DNA from: an uncultured Pseudomonadota bacterium
GTDB taxonomy: Bacteria; Pseudomonadota; Alphaproteobacteria; Rs-D84
DNA length: 61,397 nt
Assembly (NCBI GenBank): GCA_949290785.1
Contig: CASETE010000014.1
Coordinates: 1-61,397, forward strand
Direction: 5' to 3'
Shown: one piece after another, positions 1 to 6,943 of the stretch
How the letters are laid out: each line of letters starts with the position of its first letter
Position numbering within the stretch: the first letter of the stretch is position 1
The notes under the pieces: model-generated
Told to the model about the DNA's origin: nothing
Database searches by the model: none
Seen by the model: only the letters and a program-made list of their open reading frames with translations
Made by a program: the position numbers and the translations under genes

Positions 1-42
1 CGTTGCCGTTGCCGTTGCCGTAGCCGTAGCCGTAGCCGTTGC
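1..42. repeat. Hexanucleotide tandem repeat (CGTTGC/CGTAGC)
   Basis: Seven perfect 6-bp units at the window edge in the pattern CGTTGC x3, CGTAGC x3, CGTTGC x1. The array lies inside a leftward reading frame, so changes in unit number keep the frame and only lengthen or shorten a Gly-Asn/Gly-Tyr tract. It may continue left of the window. Confidence 0.8.
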
Positions 43-88
43 CGGATAAAAATAGCAAGCAATCTTTGGCAGTTAGTAAGTTTTTCAT
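1..88 (-). CDS. Partial gene with Gly-Asn/Gly-Tyr dipeptide repeats
   Basis: The gene starts at an ATG (complement 86-88) just after the stop of the preceding leftward gene and runs off the left edge. The visible product begins MKNLLTAKDCLLFLSGNGYG and continues as alternating GN and GY dipeptides encoded by GGCAAC and GGCTAC hexamers. It is the last visible gene of the leftward early operon. Glycine-rich low-complexity phage proteins are known, but no function can be assigned from 29 codons. Confidence 0.6.
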   Translation of the reverse strand, partial: MKNLLTAKDCLLFLSGNGYGYGYGNGNGN

Positions 89-89
89 T

Positions 90-377
90 TTATTTGCACC
101 AGTTTGTTTTTGCGTTATATAATTTTGCGGACTTTTCAACATCCAGAATTTCAAAGTATGTACCCTTGATAATTATAGATTTGACCATTGGCGACAAACG
201 GATGTTAGCATAAGTCCCCTGTGCCAACTGGTGTAAAGATGCCGCGCCCTCCCAATAGTTGATATTCATGGAATTTTTTAATGTAATGTACCCGTCTTTT
301 AATTCTTTGATATAAACGGATTTAGTTGCTTCGCCGACGAATACACCGGCTTCACTGCGTACGATTATTTTAGACAT
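90..377 (-). CDS. Hypothetical phage protein, 95 aa
   Basis: Small protein of the leftward early operon with no recognised family. It is rich in Val, Ile and Tyr and looks like a compact beta-rich domain with no membrane segment. The start at 377 is preceded by an AAAAGGAAC Shine-Dalgarno sequence. It is separated from the upstream gene (543-818) by about 165 bp in which I see no convincing gene. Confidence 0.7.
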   Translation of the reverse strand: MSKIIVRSEAGVFVGEATKSVYIKELKDGYITLKNSMNINYWEGAASLHQLAQGTYANIRLSPMVKSIIIKGTYFEILDVEKSAKLYNAKTNWCK

Positions 378-542
378 AGTTGTTCCTTTTGGTTTTGTTA
401 TGTTTAATTGCCAGTTCGTGTTATTATCGTTCCCTCATGTCCACGGTGTAAAAGTGGCGGCGACAGGATACATGGCATAACACGGTTCAACAATGCACTG
501 GCGAGTATAGTTAAGGAGGTTTGTCGCCTAAACTTGTGCTGT

Positions 543-818
543 CTATTCTTTACATAATTCAGCGTGAGCAAAACAACTGTTTGTGACATAAAACGGATAG
601 GGGATGCCGGATATATAATCTGTCAATATCGCCCGTTGCTTTCTATTGGGGTCATCGTCCCAAACATACACGACCTTGCCAACCCATGATTTATAATCGG
701 GTTCTTCTTGGATCGGTTGCTGTTCTTGTTGCGCTTTTTGGTACGCGTCAATAAAACGTTGTGCGGAATAGCAAAATGCTTCATACTGAACCTTCATTTC
801 TTCAAACAATTCGTTCAT
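543..818 (-). CDS. Hypothetical phage protein, 91 aa
   Basis: The N-terminal third (residues 1-40) is predicted helical and Gln/Glu-rich. The C-terminal part, after a KSWVGKVVYVWDDDPN stretch, looks like a small beta domain with two cysteines. The start at 818 has a strong GGAGGAA ribosome binding site and follows the HNH gene by one base, so the two are co-translated. Family unknown. Confidence 0.7.
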   Translation of the reverse strand: MNELFEEMKVQYEAFCYSAQRFIDAYQKAQQEQQPIQEEPDYKSWVGKVVYVWDDDPNRKQRAILTDYISGIPYPFYVTNSCFAHAELCKE

Positions 819-819
819 T

Positions 820-1206
820 TTATTCCTCCATTTTTTTATTTATTTGTTTTTGCAATTCGTAAAATCGGACATCGCAACCGTTGTGATTGTGGGCGTGACA
901 ACCAGTGGTGCGCGAACACAGCGGCACAATATTCATAACATCATCGCCGTTTTTGCGACCGTTTATGTGATGCACGTCCAAGCCGATATATTTACCGTTT
1001 TCGTTTGGCGCATATTCGCGACCACACAGAAAACATTTTGCGCCCCAATACGCAATGGCGCGCGAACGATAGTCCGCCACGCGCCGGCGTGCATTTGCCG
1101 ACATTTTCCGCAATGTGGAATTTGCAGACCGGCGCGATTCCGGTTTAATCCGAAAGGTTGAATTGTGGTAATAATTCACGCCAGATTTGCGTTTGAATGT
1201 CAGCAT
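820..1206 (-). CDS. HNH-type nuclease/zinc-binding protein, 128 aa
   Basis: The protein shows a zinc-ribbon pair C58-x2-C61, then the HNH core LDVHHINGRKNG (H79, H80, N82), then a cysteine/histidine cluster (C97, C103, H104, H106) suited to metal binding. The N-terminal 50 residues are Arg/Lys-rich and probably contact nucleic acid. HNH proteins of this kind act in phages as DNA-nicking or packaging-associated endonucleases or as homing-like enzymes; its position next to the ERF recombinase suggests a role in DNA metabolism. The RBS is GGGGGAAT before the ATG at 1206, which abuts the ERF stop. Confidence 0.75.
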   Translation of the reverse strand: MLTFKRKSGVNYYHNSTFRIKPESRRSANSTLRKMSANARRRVADYRSRAIAYWGAKCFLCGREYAPNENGKYIGLDVHHINGRKNGDDVMNIVPLCSRTTGCHAHNHNGCDVRFYELQKQINKKMEE

Positions 1207-1791
1207 TTATTCCCCCTGTGATTCCAAATCGGATAAAATTTCTTGCTTGCGTGCAGTTGCCAAACGCGACAACGCATCGTTGTTATATGTGTTTTTGTAT
1301 TTGCGTAAAATTGCCGCGATTTGTGGTAATTCAGCGCACGTGTTGATTTCGTCAATTACCGCCGGCGTTGGTTCGGGCAGGGTGATTGGTGCAGATGCGC
1401 CAGAATTATCAGCCGAATCCGCATCGCGCGTATCATCAATACAAAACAGACCGTTCAATGCATATTTGCGCGCGTATGACGATGTGGAACCCGTCAATTG
1501 CGATGCGTCCATACCCTTTTTAGATTCTTCTTCGCGCGCATAGGCGGTCGCGGAATAAGTATTTTCGCCATCGGTAATGGTTGCCGTGGCGCGCACATAA
1601 AAACGCGTACCAACCAAAACAATTTCGTCAGAAATAGATAAAACCAATCCGTTTAATAATGGTTTGGCGGATTCCAAAATATCTTCGCAATTACGATATT
1701 TATAACCGCCGAATTTATTATATTGGTTTTTTGGTGCCTTTAATTCGCGTTGAATTTTTGCGATTTTTTCCATAAATTCAATTTTCGTCAT
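1207..1791 (-). CDS. ERF-family single-strand annealing recombinase
   Basis: The 194-aa product resembles the ERF superfamily, which anneals complementary single strands during phage recombination. The N-terminal part KIQRELKAPKNQYNKFGGYK followed by YRNCEDILESAKPLL is characteristic, as is the later MDASQLTGSTSSYARKYAL motif (about residues 107-126). The C-terminal quarter is a variable linker and helix, as is usual. The reading frame is open upstream to 1956, but the ATG at 1791 has the GGGGAAATA ribosome binding site and matches the family N-terminus. Its place in the leftward operon parallels the lambda/P22 recombination module. Confidence 0.85.
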   Translation of the reverse strand: MTKIEFMEKIAKIQRELKAPKNQYNKFGGYKYRNCEDILESAKPLLNGLVLSISDEIVLVGTRFYVRATATITDGENTYSATAYAREEESKKGMDASQLTGSTSSYARKYALNGLFCIDDTRDADSADNSGASAPITLPEPTPAVIDEINTCAELPQIAAILRKYKNTYNNDALSRLATARKQEILSDLESQGE

Positions 1792-1801
1792 TATTTCCCC
1801 C

Positions 1802-2071
1802 TTAGAGTCCGCAAGATGCGGCCAATTCATCGTCGTAAAAAGCCGTGTCGTCATCGCGCAGATGGTTGATAGACATTGCAATGCCGGTTGTACGTGCAAA
1901 CCGACCACGGCCAGACGCGCGGTGCAGTGCGTCAATTTCACGCACATTACGGCCAATAATTGCCGCCATGCGACCCATTAAATAATCATAAACACGTGGT
2001 GTGATTGTGCCTGCGCGTTGCCGTGATTGCAGTTGTGTGGCCAACCAGTTATATGTGTTAAATGCTTTCAT
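1802..2071 (-). CDS. Hypothetical early phage protein, 89 aa
   Basis: A helical, basic protein (MKAFNTYNWLATQLQSRQRA start, acidic DDDTAFYDDELAAS end) with no recognised domain. The start is preceded by GGGGAC. It lies 10 bp upstream of the ERF gene and 12 bp downstream of the first gene of the leftward operon. A recombination accessory role is possible from context only. Confidence 0.65.
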   Translation of the reverse strand: MKAFNTYNWLATQLQSRQRAGTITPRVYDYLMGRMAAIIGRNVREIDALHRASGRGRFARTTGIAMSINHLRDDDTAFYDDELAASCGL

Positions 2072-2083
2072 TGGTTGTCCCCG

Positions 2084-2281
2084 TTATTTTGCAATTCCGC
2101 CACAGAATGTGGGGTCATTATGAATTTTGTTGATTGTTGGCTGATTGGTCCACGATGCCGTGCGCGTCGTCCAGTACGCCACACATTCGGCGTGTGTTGC
2201 CGGTGTGGCGCGCGCATCCACCGCGCGAAACCAGAACGCACAGGCAACGATTGTAATGATTGCGATTATTGGATATTTCAT
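2084..2281 (-). CDS. Small membrane or secreted protein, first gene of leftward operon
   Basis: 65 aa. A hydrophobic N-terminal segment (MKYPIIAIITIVACAFWFRA) could be a signal peptide or membrane anchor; the rest is soluble with two cysteines. The frame is open to 2344, but the ATG at 2281 has an AAGGGGGG ribosome binding site seven bases upstream. As the first gene after the putative leftward promoter it is expected to be made early after induction. Function unknown. Confidence 0.65.
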   Translation of the reverse strand: MKYPIIAIITIVACAFWFRAVDARATPATHAECVAYWTTRTASWTNQPTINKIHNDPTFCGGIAK

Positions 2282-2322
2282 TTTTACGAACCCCCCTTGC
2301 TTTTTGTTATATCTGTGTCTAT

Positions 2323-2352
2323 TATGTTTACATAAAGTAAACAATAAGTCAA
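2323..2352 (-). promoter_or_regulatory. Putative leftward early promoter (pL-like)
   Basis: On the minus strand a -35 TTGACT (complement 2347-2352) is followed by a spacer made almost entirely of the perfect operator at 2326-2342 and by an A/T-rich -10 candidate near 2323-2328. The arrangement matches the rightward promoter at 5110 base by base over the -35 and operator half-sites, so repressor bound here would block leftward transcription. Confidence 0.6.
2326..2342. promoter_or_regulatory. Repressor operator, left pair, site 1
   Basis: Perfect 17-bp palindrome GTTTACATAAAGTAAAC (half-site GTTTAC, 5-bp centre). The same motif occurs at 2361-2377, 5085-5101 and 5120-5136, always in the regions flanking the lysogeny module, so it is the likely binding site of the repressor encoded at 4625-5050. 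Confidence 0.75.
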
Positions 2353-2360
2353 GTAAAAAA

Positions 2361-2377
2361 GTTTACAAAAAGTAAAA
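2361..2377. promoter_or_regulatory. Repressor operator, left pair, site 2
   Basis: Near-perfect copy of the 17-bp operator (GTTTAC, AAAAA, GTAAAA; one mismatch in the right half). Its centre is 35 bp from the centre of site 1, the same spacing as in the right pair. Confidence 0.7.
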
Positions 2378-2399
2378 AATAACACAAAATAAAACAAAA

Positions 2400-2414
2400 C
2401 GCCGTAAAACGGCG
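2400..2414. other. Small inverted repeat before the 2434 gene
   Basis: CGCCGT, AAA, ACGGCG: a 6-bp stem with a 3-base loop in the leader of the small membrane protein gene, just upstream of its GGAGT ribosome binding site. There is no U-tract, so it is not a terminator; it could affect translation. Confidence 0.35.
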
Positions 2415-2433
2415 CAAAATGGAGTAAAAAACA

Positions 2434-2637
2434 ATGCAAATTATACCAATAATGATGCCACAAATAAGTGGTATAACATCGTGGTCAGAATTTTGGATTT
2501 GTGTTGCCGCAATGATATTAGTGGTACTGATATTATTGGCGATTATACTGTTCGCTGTCGGACTGATAGTGGCGATGTGTTATATATATGGCCGTGTTGC
2601 GGATAAGCGGTTTGAAAGACAAAAGAATAAACAATAA
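2434..2637 (+). CDS. Small membrane protein in the lysogeny module, 67 aa
   Basis: One long or two closely spaced membrane segments (about residues 20-52, very rich in Ile, Leu and Val) with a short charged cytoplasmic tail (DKRFERQKNKQ). It starts 11 bases after GGAGT. It is transcribed away from the left operators and convergently with the M48 protease gene, with which it almost abuts. Location in the immunity region suggests expression in the lysogen, for instance as an exclusion factor, but this is inferred from position only. Confidence 0.6.
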   Translation: MQIIPIMMPQISGITSWSEFWICVAAMILVVLILLAIILFAVGLIVAMCYIYGRVADKRFERQKNKQ

Positions 2638-2645
2638 AACTATGG

Positions 2646-4157
2646 TTATTGGTTTGTTTTTCCAAAATATATATGGTGTTCCGCAATAGACAAATCCGTT
2701 TCTATGCTTTCTTTGTTTTGTATCAGCGCGGATGCGGTTTTAATCCCAAAAAACTTTGTTTCATTTAACACAGAATCAATGTCAACGTTTAGATATTTTA
2801 ACCTTGTACACAAAGATGGATGAGAATCCATAGGGTTAGTTTCAGATTCTTTTAGAACGATGTTTTTTATATCAGATTTAGTATTTTTTTTATGTTCAAT
2901 AATGAAGTTTAGTAATGTATTTTTGTTTTTTATAACCTTACCTTCTTTTGCGGACGCAACACAATCATTAATGACGGTGCCCCAAAAGATGGATAAGTAT
3001 GTAATTTTAATCAGCGCAATCGCCATTGTTTTATTGGATGTTTGCTGTGCCCCGTTTATATCGGCCTGTTTTTCGCGTTCGCGACTGACTTTGGCTTCTT
3101 CTATAGCAAACAAATTCATAAAATTTTTAAGAAAAACAGATACCGGCATTGCCCCAAAAGAATCTGTTGATTCAAAATCGGCGACAGTGTCATGTAGCCG
3201 TTTCCATGTTGGATAAAAATAAAGCGAAAATAATGTATCATATCCTTTGAAATGCGATAATTCATGAACAATTACTGCGGAAAGTTCTTGTTCTGTCATG
3301 CGATTTAAAAAAGATAATGACAAAAACAAGGTTTTGCCCTTAATCGGGCCAGACAAACATATTGCATTAGATTGTGTTACATAATAATTATCACCAAGCC
3401 CCAAAATAATATTATCGGGTACAGATGTGTTAAAATTATGTGCGATATTTGTCACAAAATCCCAGATTTTATTTTGTTCATTTTTTGAAGCGGTATATCC
3501 AATAATTATATTGCGTTTATTTAGTTTTTTGAAAAAATTATATATAGCATAACCGGAAACAAGTACACCAGATGCGCCAATTACAAACATCAATTTAGGT
3601 AATATATATCCTGTGTAATACATCAGCGGATAATATATAACACCAATTAAAAATAATGATTGCGCCAATACCATTATGGCAGCGGACAAACCAATGATAA
3701 AAAATCCGATTTTGAATGTAATCAACAAAAACAACCGGTTGATACGTGCAATTATAGATAACAGAAAGACAAACAATACGCTGACAAAACCAAAAACAAT
3801 CAACAGCCACGCATATTTTGAATACATATCCAAATCAGAAGACAATATTTTTAATTCTTGAACTGCAGATTGTAGTTCTGTTAGAGACGTGTCTGTGTCT
3901 GGCGACAAATATGTGTTGACAATGTTATACAGAAGAGATATTCCGTTTTCTTTTTGCGCCAAATTATCAAGCATTTCGTCTGTAGATAAATCGGGAAATT
4001 CATGAGCCAAATCCATAGAGTTGTCTGCGATAGTGTAAAGGATTTCGGCGGATTGGTTATTTATATTGTTTATAATCAAGTTCGCGCATCCGATGAACAA
4101 CAAGGGAATAATAGATAAAAAGACAAATGTCAAAAACAGATTCAAATATTTCTTCAT
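2646..4157 (-). CDS. Membrane-bound M48-family zinc metalloprotease
   Basis: 503 aa. Residues 5-25 and about 116-208 form an N-terminal membrane anchor plus a cluster of three or four transmembrane helices. The catalytic domain follows: the zinc motif HELSH (H298, E299, H302), a third ligand E362 in the REKQAD motif, and the NPMDSHPSLCTRLKYL segment typical of the M48 (HtpX/Ste24-like) C-terminus. These proteases cleave membrane or membrane-near proteins. It is the last gene of an operon with the repressor and a second membrane protein; the junction with the upstream gene reads AAATAGAATGA, giving translational coupling. A protease in a prophage immunity operon could serve exclusion, stress sensing or repressor control; which one cannot be read from the sequence. 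Confidence 0.85.
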   Translation of the reverse strand: MKKYLNLFLTFVFLSIIPLLFIGCANLIINNINNQSAEILYTIADNSMDLAHEFPDLSTDEMLDNLAQKENGISLLYNIVNTYLSPDTDTSLTELQSAVQELKILSSDLDMYSKYAWLLIVFGFVSVLFVFLLSIIARINRLFLLITFKIGFFIIGLSAAIMVLAQSLFLIGVIYYPLMYYTGYILPKLMFVIGASGVLVSGYAIYNFFKKLNKRNIIIGYTASKNEQNKIWDFVTNIAHNFNTSVPDNIILGLGDNYYVTQSNAICLSGPIKGKTLFLSLSFLNRMTEQELSAVIVHELSHFKGYDTLFSLYFYPTWKRLHDTVADFESTDSFGAMPVSVFLKNFMNLFAIEEAKVSREREKQADINGAQQTSNKTMAIALIKITYLSIFWGTVINDCVASAKEGKVIKNKNTLLNFIIEHKKNTKSDIKNIVLKESETNPMDSHPSLCTRLKYLNVDIDSVLNETKFFGIKTASALIQNKESIETDLSIAEHHIYFGKTNQ

Positions 4158-4158
4158 T

Positions 4159-4623
4159 CTATTTCACTTTCTTGAAGCCCGTAAAAATCCATTGAATACA
4201 ATATGTCATACCCGGCAAAATATAAAACCAAACCAAAATCAGCCACAATTTATAATTTGTTATATTTGCCGCAATAAAAGCAAGTATACACGAAAAAACA
4301 AATATCAACCTGCGTATTCCTTCATTACGGATAGAGCCCAAACCCAACGCCCATAAGACATTTAATTTATTTGATGGGGATTTTTTGTTGCGTTGTTTTA
4401 TGTAATCTATTACAAACCATATACTTTGAAATATAACGACATATAACAATGGCGCAAACAAAGTGTATTTCGTATCTGCAATAAATAACAAATTGATAAT
4501 AGAACAAATTACCAATGTAAGCCAACCGGCGGCAAAGTTGTTGTTTTTGAAATTTTGTATTCCGTAATGCCGTTCCATTAAATAGCATATAAACCAAGTT
4601 AAAAAGAATATAAATAATATCAT
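4159..4623 (-). CDS. Multi-pass membrane protein of the repressor operon
   Basis: 154 aa with about four hydrophobic segments (residues 1-15, 30-48, 54-73, 104-145) and a charged loop KQRNKKSPSNK near residue 80. No family recognised. It sits between the repressor and the M48 protease with one-base gaps on both sides; both junctions have the sequence AATAGAATGA, and an AAAAGGAAA ribosome binding site overlaps the end of the repressor gene. It is a candidate partner or substrate of the protease. Confidence 0.7.
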   Translation of the reverse strand: MILFIFFLTWFICYLMERHYGIQNFKNNNFAAGWLTLVICSIINLLFIADTKYTLFAPLLYVVIFQSIWFVIDYIKQRNKKSPSNKLNVLWALGLGSIRNEGIRRLIFVFSCILAFIAANITNYKLWLILVWFYILPGMTYCIQWIFTGFKKVK

Positions 4624-4624
4624 T

Positions 4625-5050
4625 CTATTTTCCTTTTCCGAATGCGTGTGAATTTAAGGCTAGCATGCCAGACAATATTTCGCGAATACGATTTACATCG
4701 TGGCAATTTTGACCATAAAAATGTTTAATTAGTTCCCGACGCTGGTCCGGCGATATATCCAGATTATTTTCGTGCAAAAATTCGGTAACCGCGTCAACAA
4801 TATCAATCATTAAGTCGTTGTCAATGGTTGTATACTGTGGATTATGCGGTTCATAGCCATCATTCAAAAATGCAGATACAGGAATTTTGAAATAATCAGA
4901 TAAACGTTTTGCCATTTCTTTTGATGGGGTACGGTGTCCTTTTTCCGACAATGCGATTGCAGTTGGCGAAACATTTATCGCATCAGCCAATTCGCGAACG
5001 GTCAAATTTCGTGATTTTCTGAAAAATATAATAGTTTCTGCAATTGTCAT
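4625..5050 (-). CDS. Cro/C1-type helix-turn-helix repressor
   Basis: 141 aa with an XRE/HTH_3 domain in residues 1-62 (LTVRELADAINVSPTAIALS covers the helix-turn-helix) and a helical C-terminal region that lacks the Ser/Lys dyad of LexA/CI-type self-cleaving repressors. That absence makes RecA-stimulated autoproteolysis unlikely and raises the question of how the prophage is induced. It reads leftward from between the operator pairs and is followed by the membrane protein and M48 protease genes. The start at 5050 has no good Shine-Dalgarno sequence. Confidence 0.85.
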   Translation of the reverse strand: MTIAETIIFFRKSRNLTVRELADAINVSPTAIALSEKGHRTPSKEMAKRLSDYFKIPVSAFLNDGYEPHNPQYTTIDNDLMIDIVDAVTEFLHENNLDISPDQRRELIKHFYGQNCHDVNRIREILSGMLALNSHAFGKGK

Positions 5051-5084
5051 AATTCAACTATATCCATAATTTAGTAAATTTTCT

Positions 5085-5101
5085 GTTATCAAAAAGTAAA
5101 C
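5085..5101. promoter_or_regulatory. Repressor operator, right pair, site 1
   Basis: 17-bp operator copy GTTATCAAAAAGTAAAC with one half-site perfect and the other altered at two positions. It lies between the repressor start (5050) and the rightward promoter, where bound protein could control the repressor's own gene. Confidence 0.65.
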
Positions 5102-5109
5102 AATTTGTC

Positions 5110-5138
5110 TTGACATTGTGTTTACAATATGTAATCAT
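5110..5138 (+). promoter_or_regulatory. Putative rightward early promoter (pR-like)
   Basis: -35 TTGACA at 5110-5115, then a spacer containing operator site 2, then an AT-rich -10 candidate (TAATCA/AATCAT, 5132-5138). Aligned with the minus-strand sequence at 2352-2323, the -35, the following bases and both operator halves match, so the two early promoters appear to be duplicates. Confidence 0.6.
5120..5136. promoter_or_regulatory. Repressor operator, right pair, site 2
   Basis: GTTTACAATATGTAATC: one perfect half-site, two changes in the other. It overlaps the spacer and -10 of the rightward promoter. Centre-to-centre distance to site 1 is 35 bp. Confidence 0.65.
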
Positions 5139-5171
5139 CGTATTCGTAATCATTTGGTCAAAGGAAAGGAT

Positions 5172-5381
5172 ATGTTTAGATTTATTCGCAAAAAACGTGA
5201 GCAAGAATTACGAAAATTCGCAATTATGAACGCAAACTTTTATGCCGACAACGCGGCCGAACGTTTTGCGATGGCGAAAAAGATTTATGAATTTGTTAGT
5301 TCGGGTGAACAACCAATTCGCCGCGGGCGTTTATCGCGCCGCGTAAAGTTTTTTGGATTGAATTCAAACTGTCTGCGATAA
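5172..5381 (+). CDS. Small basic protein, first rightward early gene
   Basis: 69 aa, highly basic at the N-terminus (FRFIRKKREQELRKF) with a helical middle and an Arg-rich C-terminus. The frame is open from 5118, but AAGGAAAGGAT precedes the ATG at 5172. As the first gene after the rightward operator-promoter it takes the place of cro, or of a cII-like regulator, in lambdoid phages, but I see no helix-turn-helix signature. Its last 86 bp overlap a small reading frame on the other strand. Confidence 0.6.
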   Translation: MFRFIRKKREQELRKFAIMNANFYADNAAERFAMAKKIYEFVSSGEQPIRRGRLSRRVKFFGLNSNCLR

Positions 5382-5424
5382 CGGTCAGTTGGCGCAGTAA
5401 TTGGTTAAATTGATTTTGATCCAT
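5296..5424 (-). CDS. Possible 42-aa antisense gene
   Basis: Product MDQNQFNQLLRQLTVIADSL continues NSIQKTLRGAINARGELVVH; it has heptad-like hydrophobic spacing typical of a short coiled coil. An AAAGGAAA ribosome binding site lies 7 bases before the ATG (complement 5422-5424). It overlaps the 3' end of the rightward gene 5172-5381. Either strand's frame could be the real one, or both. Confidence 0.4.
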   Translation of the reverse strand: MDQNQFNQLLRQLTVIADSLNSIQKTLRGAINARGELVVHPN

Positions 5425-5503
5425 GTTCAGTTTCCTTTGTGGTGTTCCTTTGATCTGTTTCTTCATCATACCACAAGGAATCCGGTTGTCAAGGCAGCCG
5501 GGA

Positions 5504-5553
5504 CGCGCCGGTGGGAAATTCCATGTCGCCCACCGGTGCGACAAAGTTTTTTT
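5504..5553 (+). terminator. Rho-independent terminator before the replication genes
   Basis: CGCCGGTGGG (5506-5515) pairs with CCCACCGGTG (5529-5538) around a 13-base loop and is followed by a run of seven T (5547-5553). Placed between the first rightward gene and the replication genes, it is where an antitermination-controlled terminator (tR1-like) would sit. Confidence 0.65.
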
Positions 5554-5585
5554 AGGACAGGGAAAGAAAGGAAAGGACAGGGAGT

Positions 5586-6209
5586 ATGAAATCAGTAGTT
5601 TTACATCCAAATATGATTGAAGCGCTGGAATTGATGGAACCGGCGCAGGCAGTTGGATTGATAAAAGCGATGGCAATTTATCGCGAAACGGGCGAAATGC
5701 CAGACAATCAGTTTTACAAAATGTTCATTATTTCGTGGAAACCGTTGTTAGATAAAAAGGACCGCGGTGGGCAAATTGGCAACAAAAACGCCGAAAAACC
5801 AAGCAAAAACGAATGTGAACGAATACAAACAAATAAAAAGAATATAAACGAACAAAACGAATGTGAACGAACCTTTTTAAGAACAAAGAATAAAAATAAA
5901 AAAAAGATTTTGTTAACACAAAATCCAAAAAAAGATTTTTTGCAAGAATTTGAAAAATTCAATCCAATTATTTCGCAATGGCTGGAATACAAATCCGCAA
6001 GGCGTGAGAGATATAAAACCGAGCAATCAATTCGGGCGTTTGCAAAAAAATTGAAAGAACTGTCGGGTGATGATGTTGATGTTGCCCAGCAAATCATTGA
6101 CCAGTCAATCGCCAACAACTGGGCAGGTATATTCCCGTTAAAAAAATCCAATTCCGACCCACCGGGTGAACGCCGAAACATTGACGACCCCGAACATTTC
6201 GTGATTTGA
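5586..6209 (+). CDS. Phage replication initiation-type protein
   Basis: 207 aa. Residues 1-45 (LELMEPAQAVGLIKAMAIYR) resemble the short N-terminal domain seen in many phage replisome organisers (DUF6291-like). A low-complexity Asn/Lys/Glu linker follows (about 65-110). The C-terminal domain (about 125-185) with SQWLEYKSARRERYKTEQSI and QQIIDQSIANNWAGIFPLK is typical of the end of phage DnaD/O-like replication proteins. It probably loads host replication factors at the phage origin. RBS GGAGT. No phage helicase or loader is visible beyond the next gene. Confidence 0.7.
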   Translation: MKSVVLHPNMIEALELMEPAQAVGLIKAMAIYRETGEMPDNQFYKMFIISWKPLLDKKDRGGQIGNKNAEKPSKNECERIQTNKKNINEQNECERTFLRTKNKNKKKILLTQNPKKDFLQEFEKFNPIISQWLEYKSARRERYKTEQSIRAFAKKLKELSGDDVDVAQQIIDQSIANNWAGIFPLKKSNSDPPGERRNIDDPEHFVI

Positions 6210-6232
6210 AAAAACAAAAAAAAGAGCAAGAC

Positions 6233-6943
6233 ATGAACGAACATATCGCAGAAAAATTTATTGATTTGGTTGCAAAATTGTATGACCTGTCGGACAAGGC
6301 GATTGAAGCAATGCGTGTCAACAGCGCGGAAATTGACGGGGCGTTGGGGGATTATTACTGGGACGACATCAAGGACGCAGTAAACACGTATTTTGTCCGC
6401 AAAAACGACAAAACGCGACCAACATTGGCGAAAGTATTGGCGTTGTTGGAAACGAATGATCGCGTTAAAAAGCGCGTACCAGAACCAGATGAAAACAAAT
6501 ACCATCTGCCACGGACACAGTTGTGGTCAATCCGCGACACGTTTGACGCAGTAATTCGGACGATGGTGCAATGCAAAATTTTGGAACCGGAAAACCCAAT
6601 AGATGCGCCAGTCGCACCCGGGTACAGTTTGGTTGATGCCAGTGGCGCGCCGATATTAAACCCAAAGCAGTTTTTGCGTTGGCAGGTTGCCGATGCAAAG
6701 GCAGTGCGTCCAGATGTGTTTGCGCAGTATAAATCCACCAGTTTTTGGGAAGGTTTAGCAATCGCGGTGCAGGCACGTCTGATCACATTACGGGTGCGTG
6801 ATTGGCACGAGACATTTTACCAGTTGCCAGCCGCAACCAAAGCGGTAATTCGTGATCGGCACCCCGGTGCCACAGGTGTGGTAAACGAAATGATTGCCGC
6901 GTGGCCCGGATATGCCATGGCCGGTGTGATGGAGGTGCGGTGA
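6233..6943 (+). CDS. Replication-module protein of unknown family, 236 aa
   Basis: Begins with a helical segment (NEHIAEKFIDLVAKLYDLSD), contains a middle region with RPTLAKVLALLE and a mostly helical C-terminus. A TTG start at 6206 would overlap the preceding stop, but the ATG at 6233 follows an AAGAGCAAG sequence. Position directly after the replication initiator suggests a partner such as a helicase-loading protein; I cannot identify Walker motifs, so this is not a DnaC-type ATPase. Confidence 0.6.
   Translation: MNEHIAEKFIDLVAKLYDLSDKAIEAMRVNSAEIDGALGDYYWDDIKDAVNTYFVRKNDKTRPTLAKVLALLETNDRVKKRVPEPDENKYHLPRTQLWSIRDTFDAVIRTMVQCKILEPENPIDAPVAPGYSLVDASGAPILNPKQFLRWQVADAKAVRPDVFAQYKSTSFWEGLAIAVQARLITLRVRDWHETFYQLPAATKAVIRDRHPGATGVVNEMIAAWPGYAMAGVMEVR

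Noticed and set aside
404..589. 61-aa minus-strand reading frame between two early phage genes
   Set aside because: It overlaps the end of the 543-818 gene, has no ribosome binding site at its start and Arg/Pro/Ser-rich composition typical of a random frame.
5714..6505. 263-aa minus-strand frame opposite the replication initiator
   Set aside because: Very rich in Phe, Cys and Ser, the mirror of Lys/Asn-rich coding sequence on the plus strand; no start signal.
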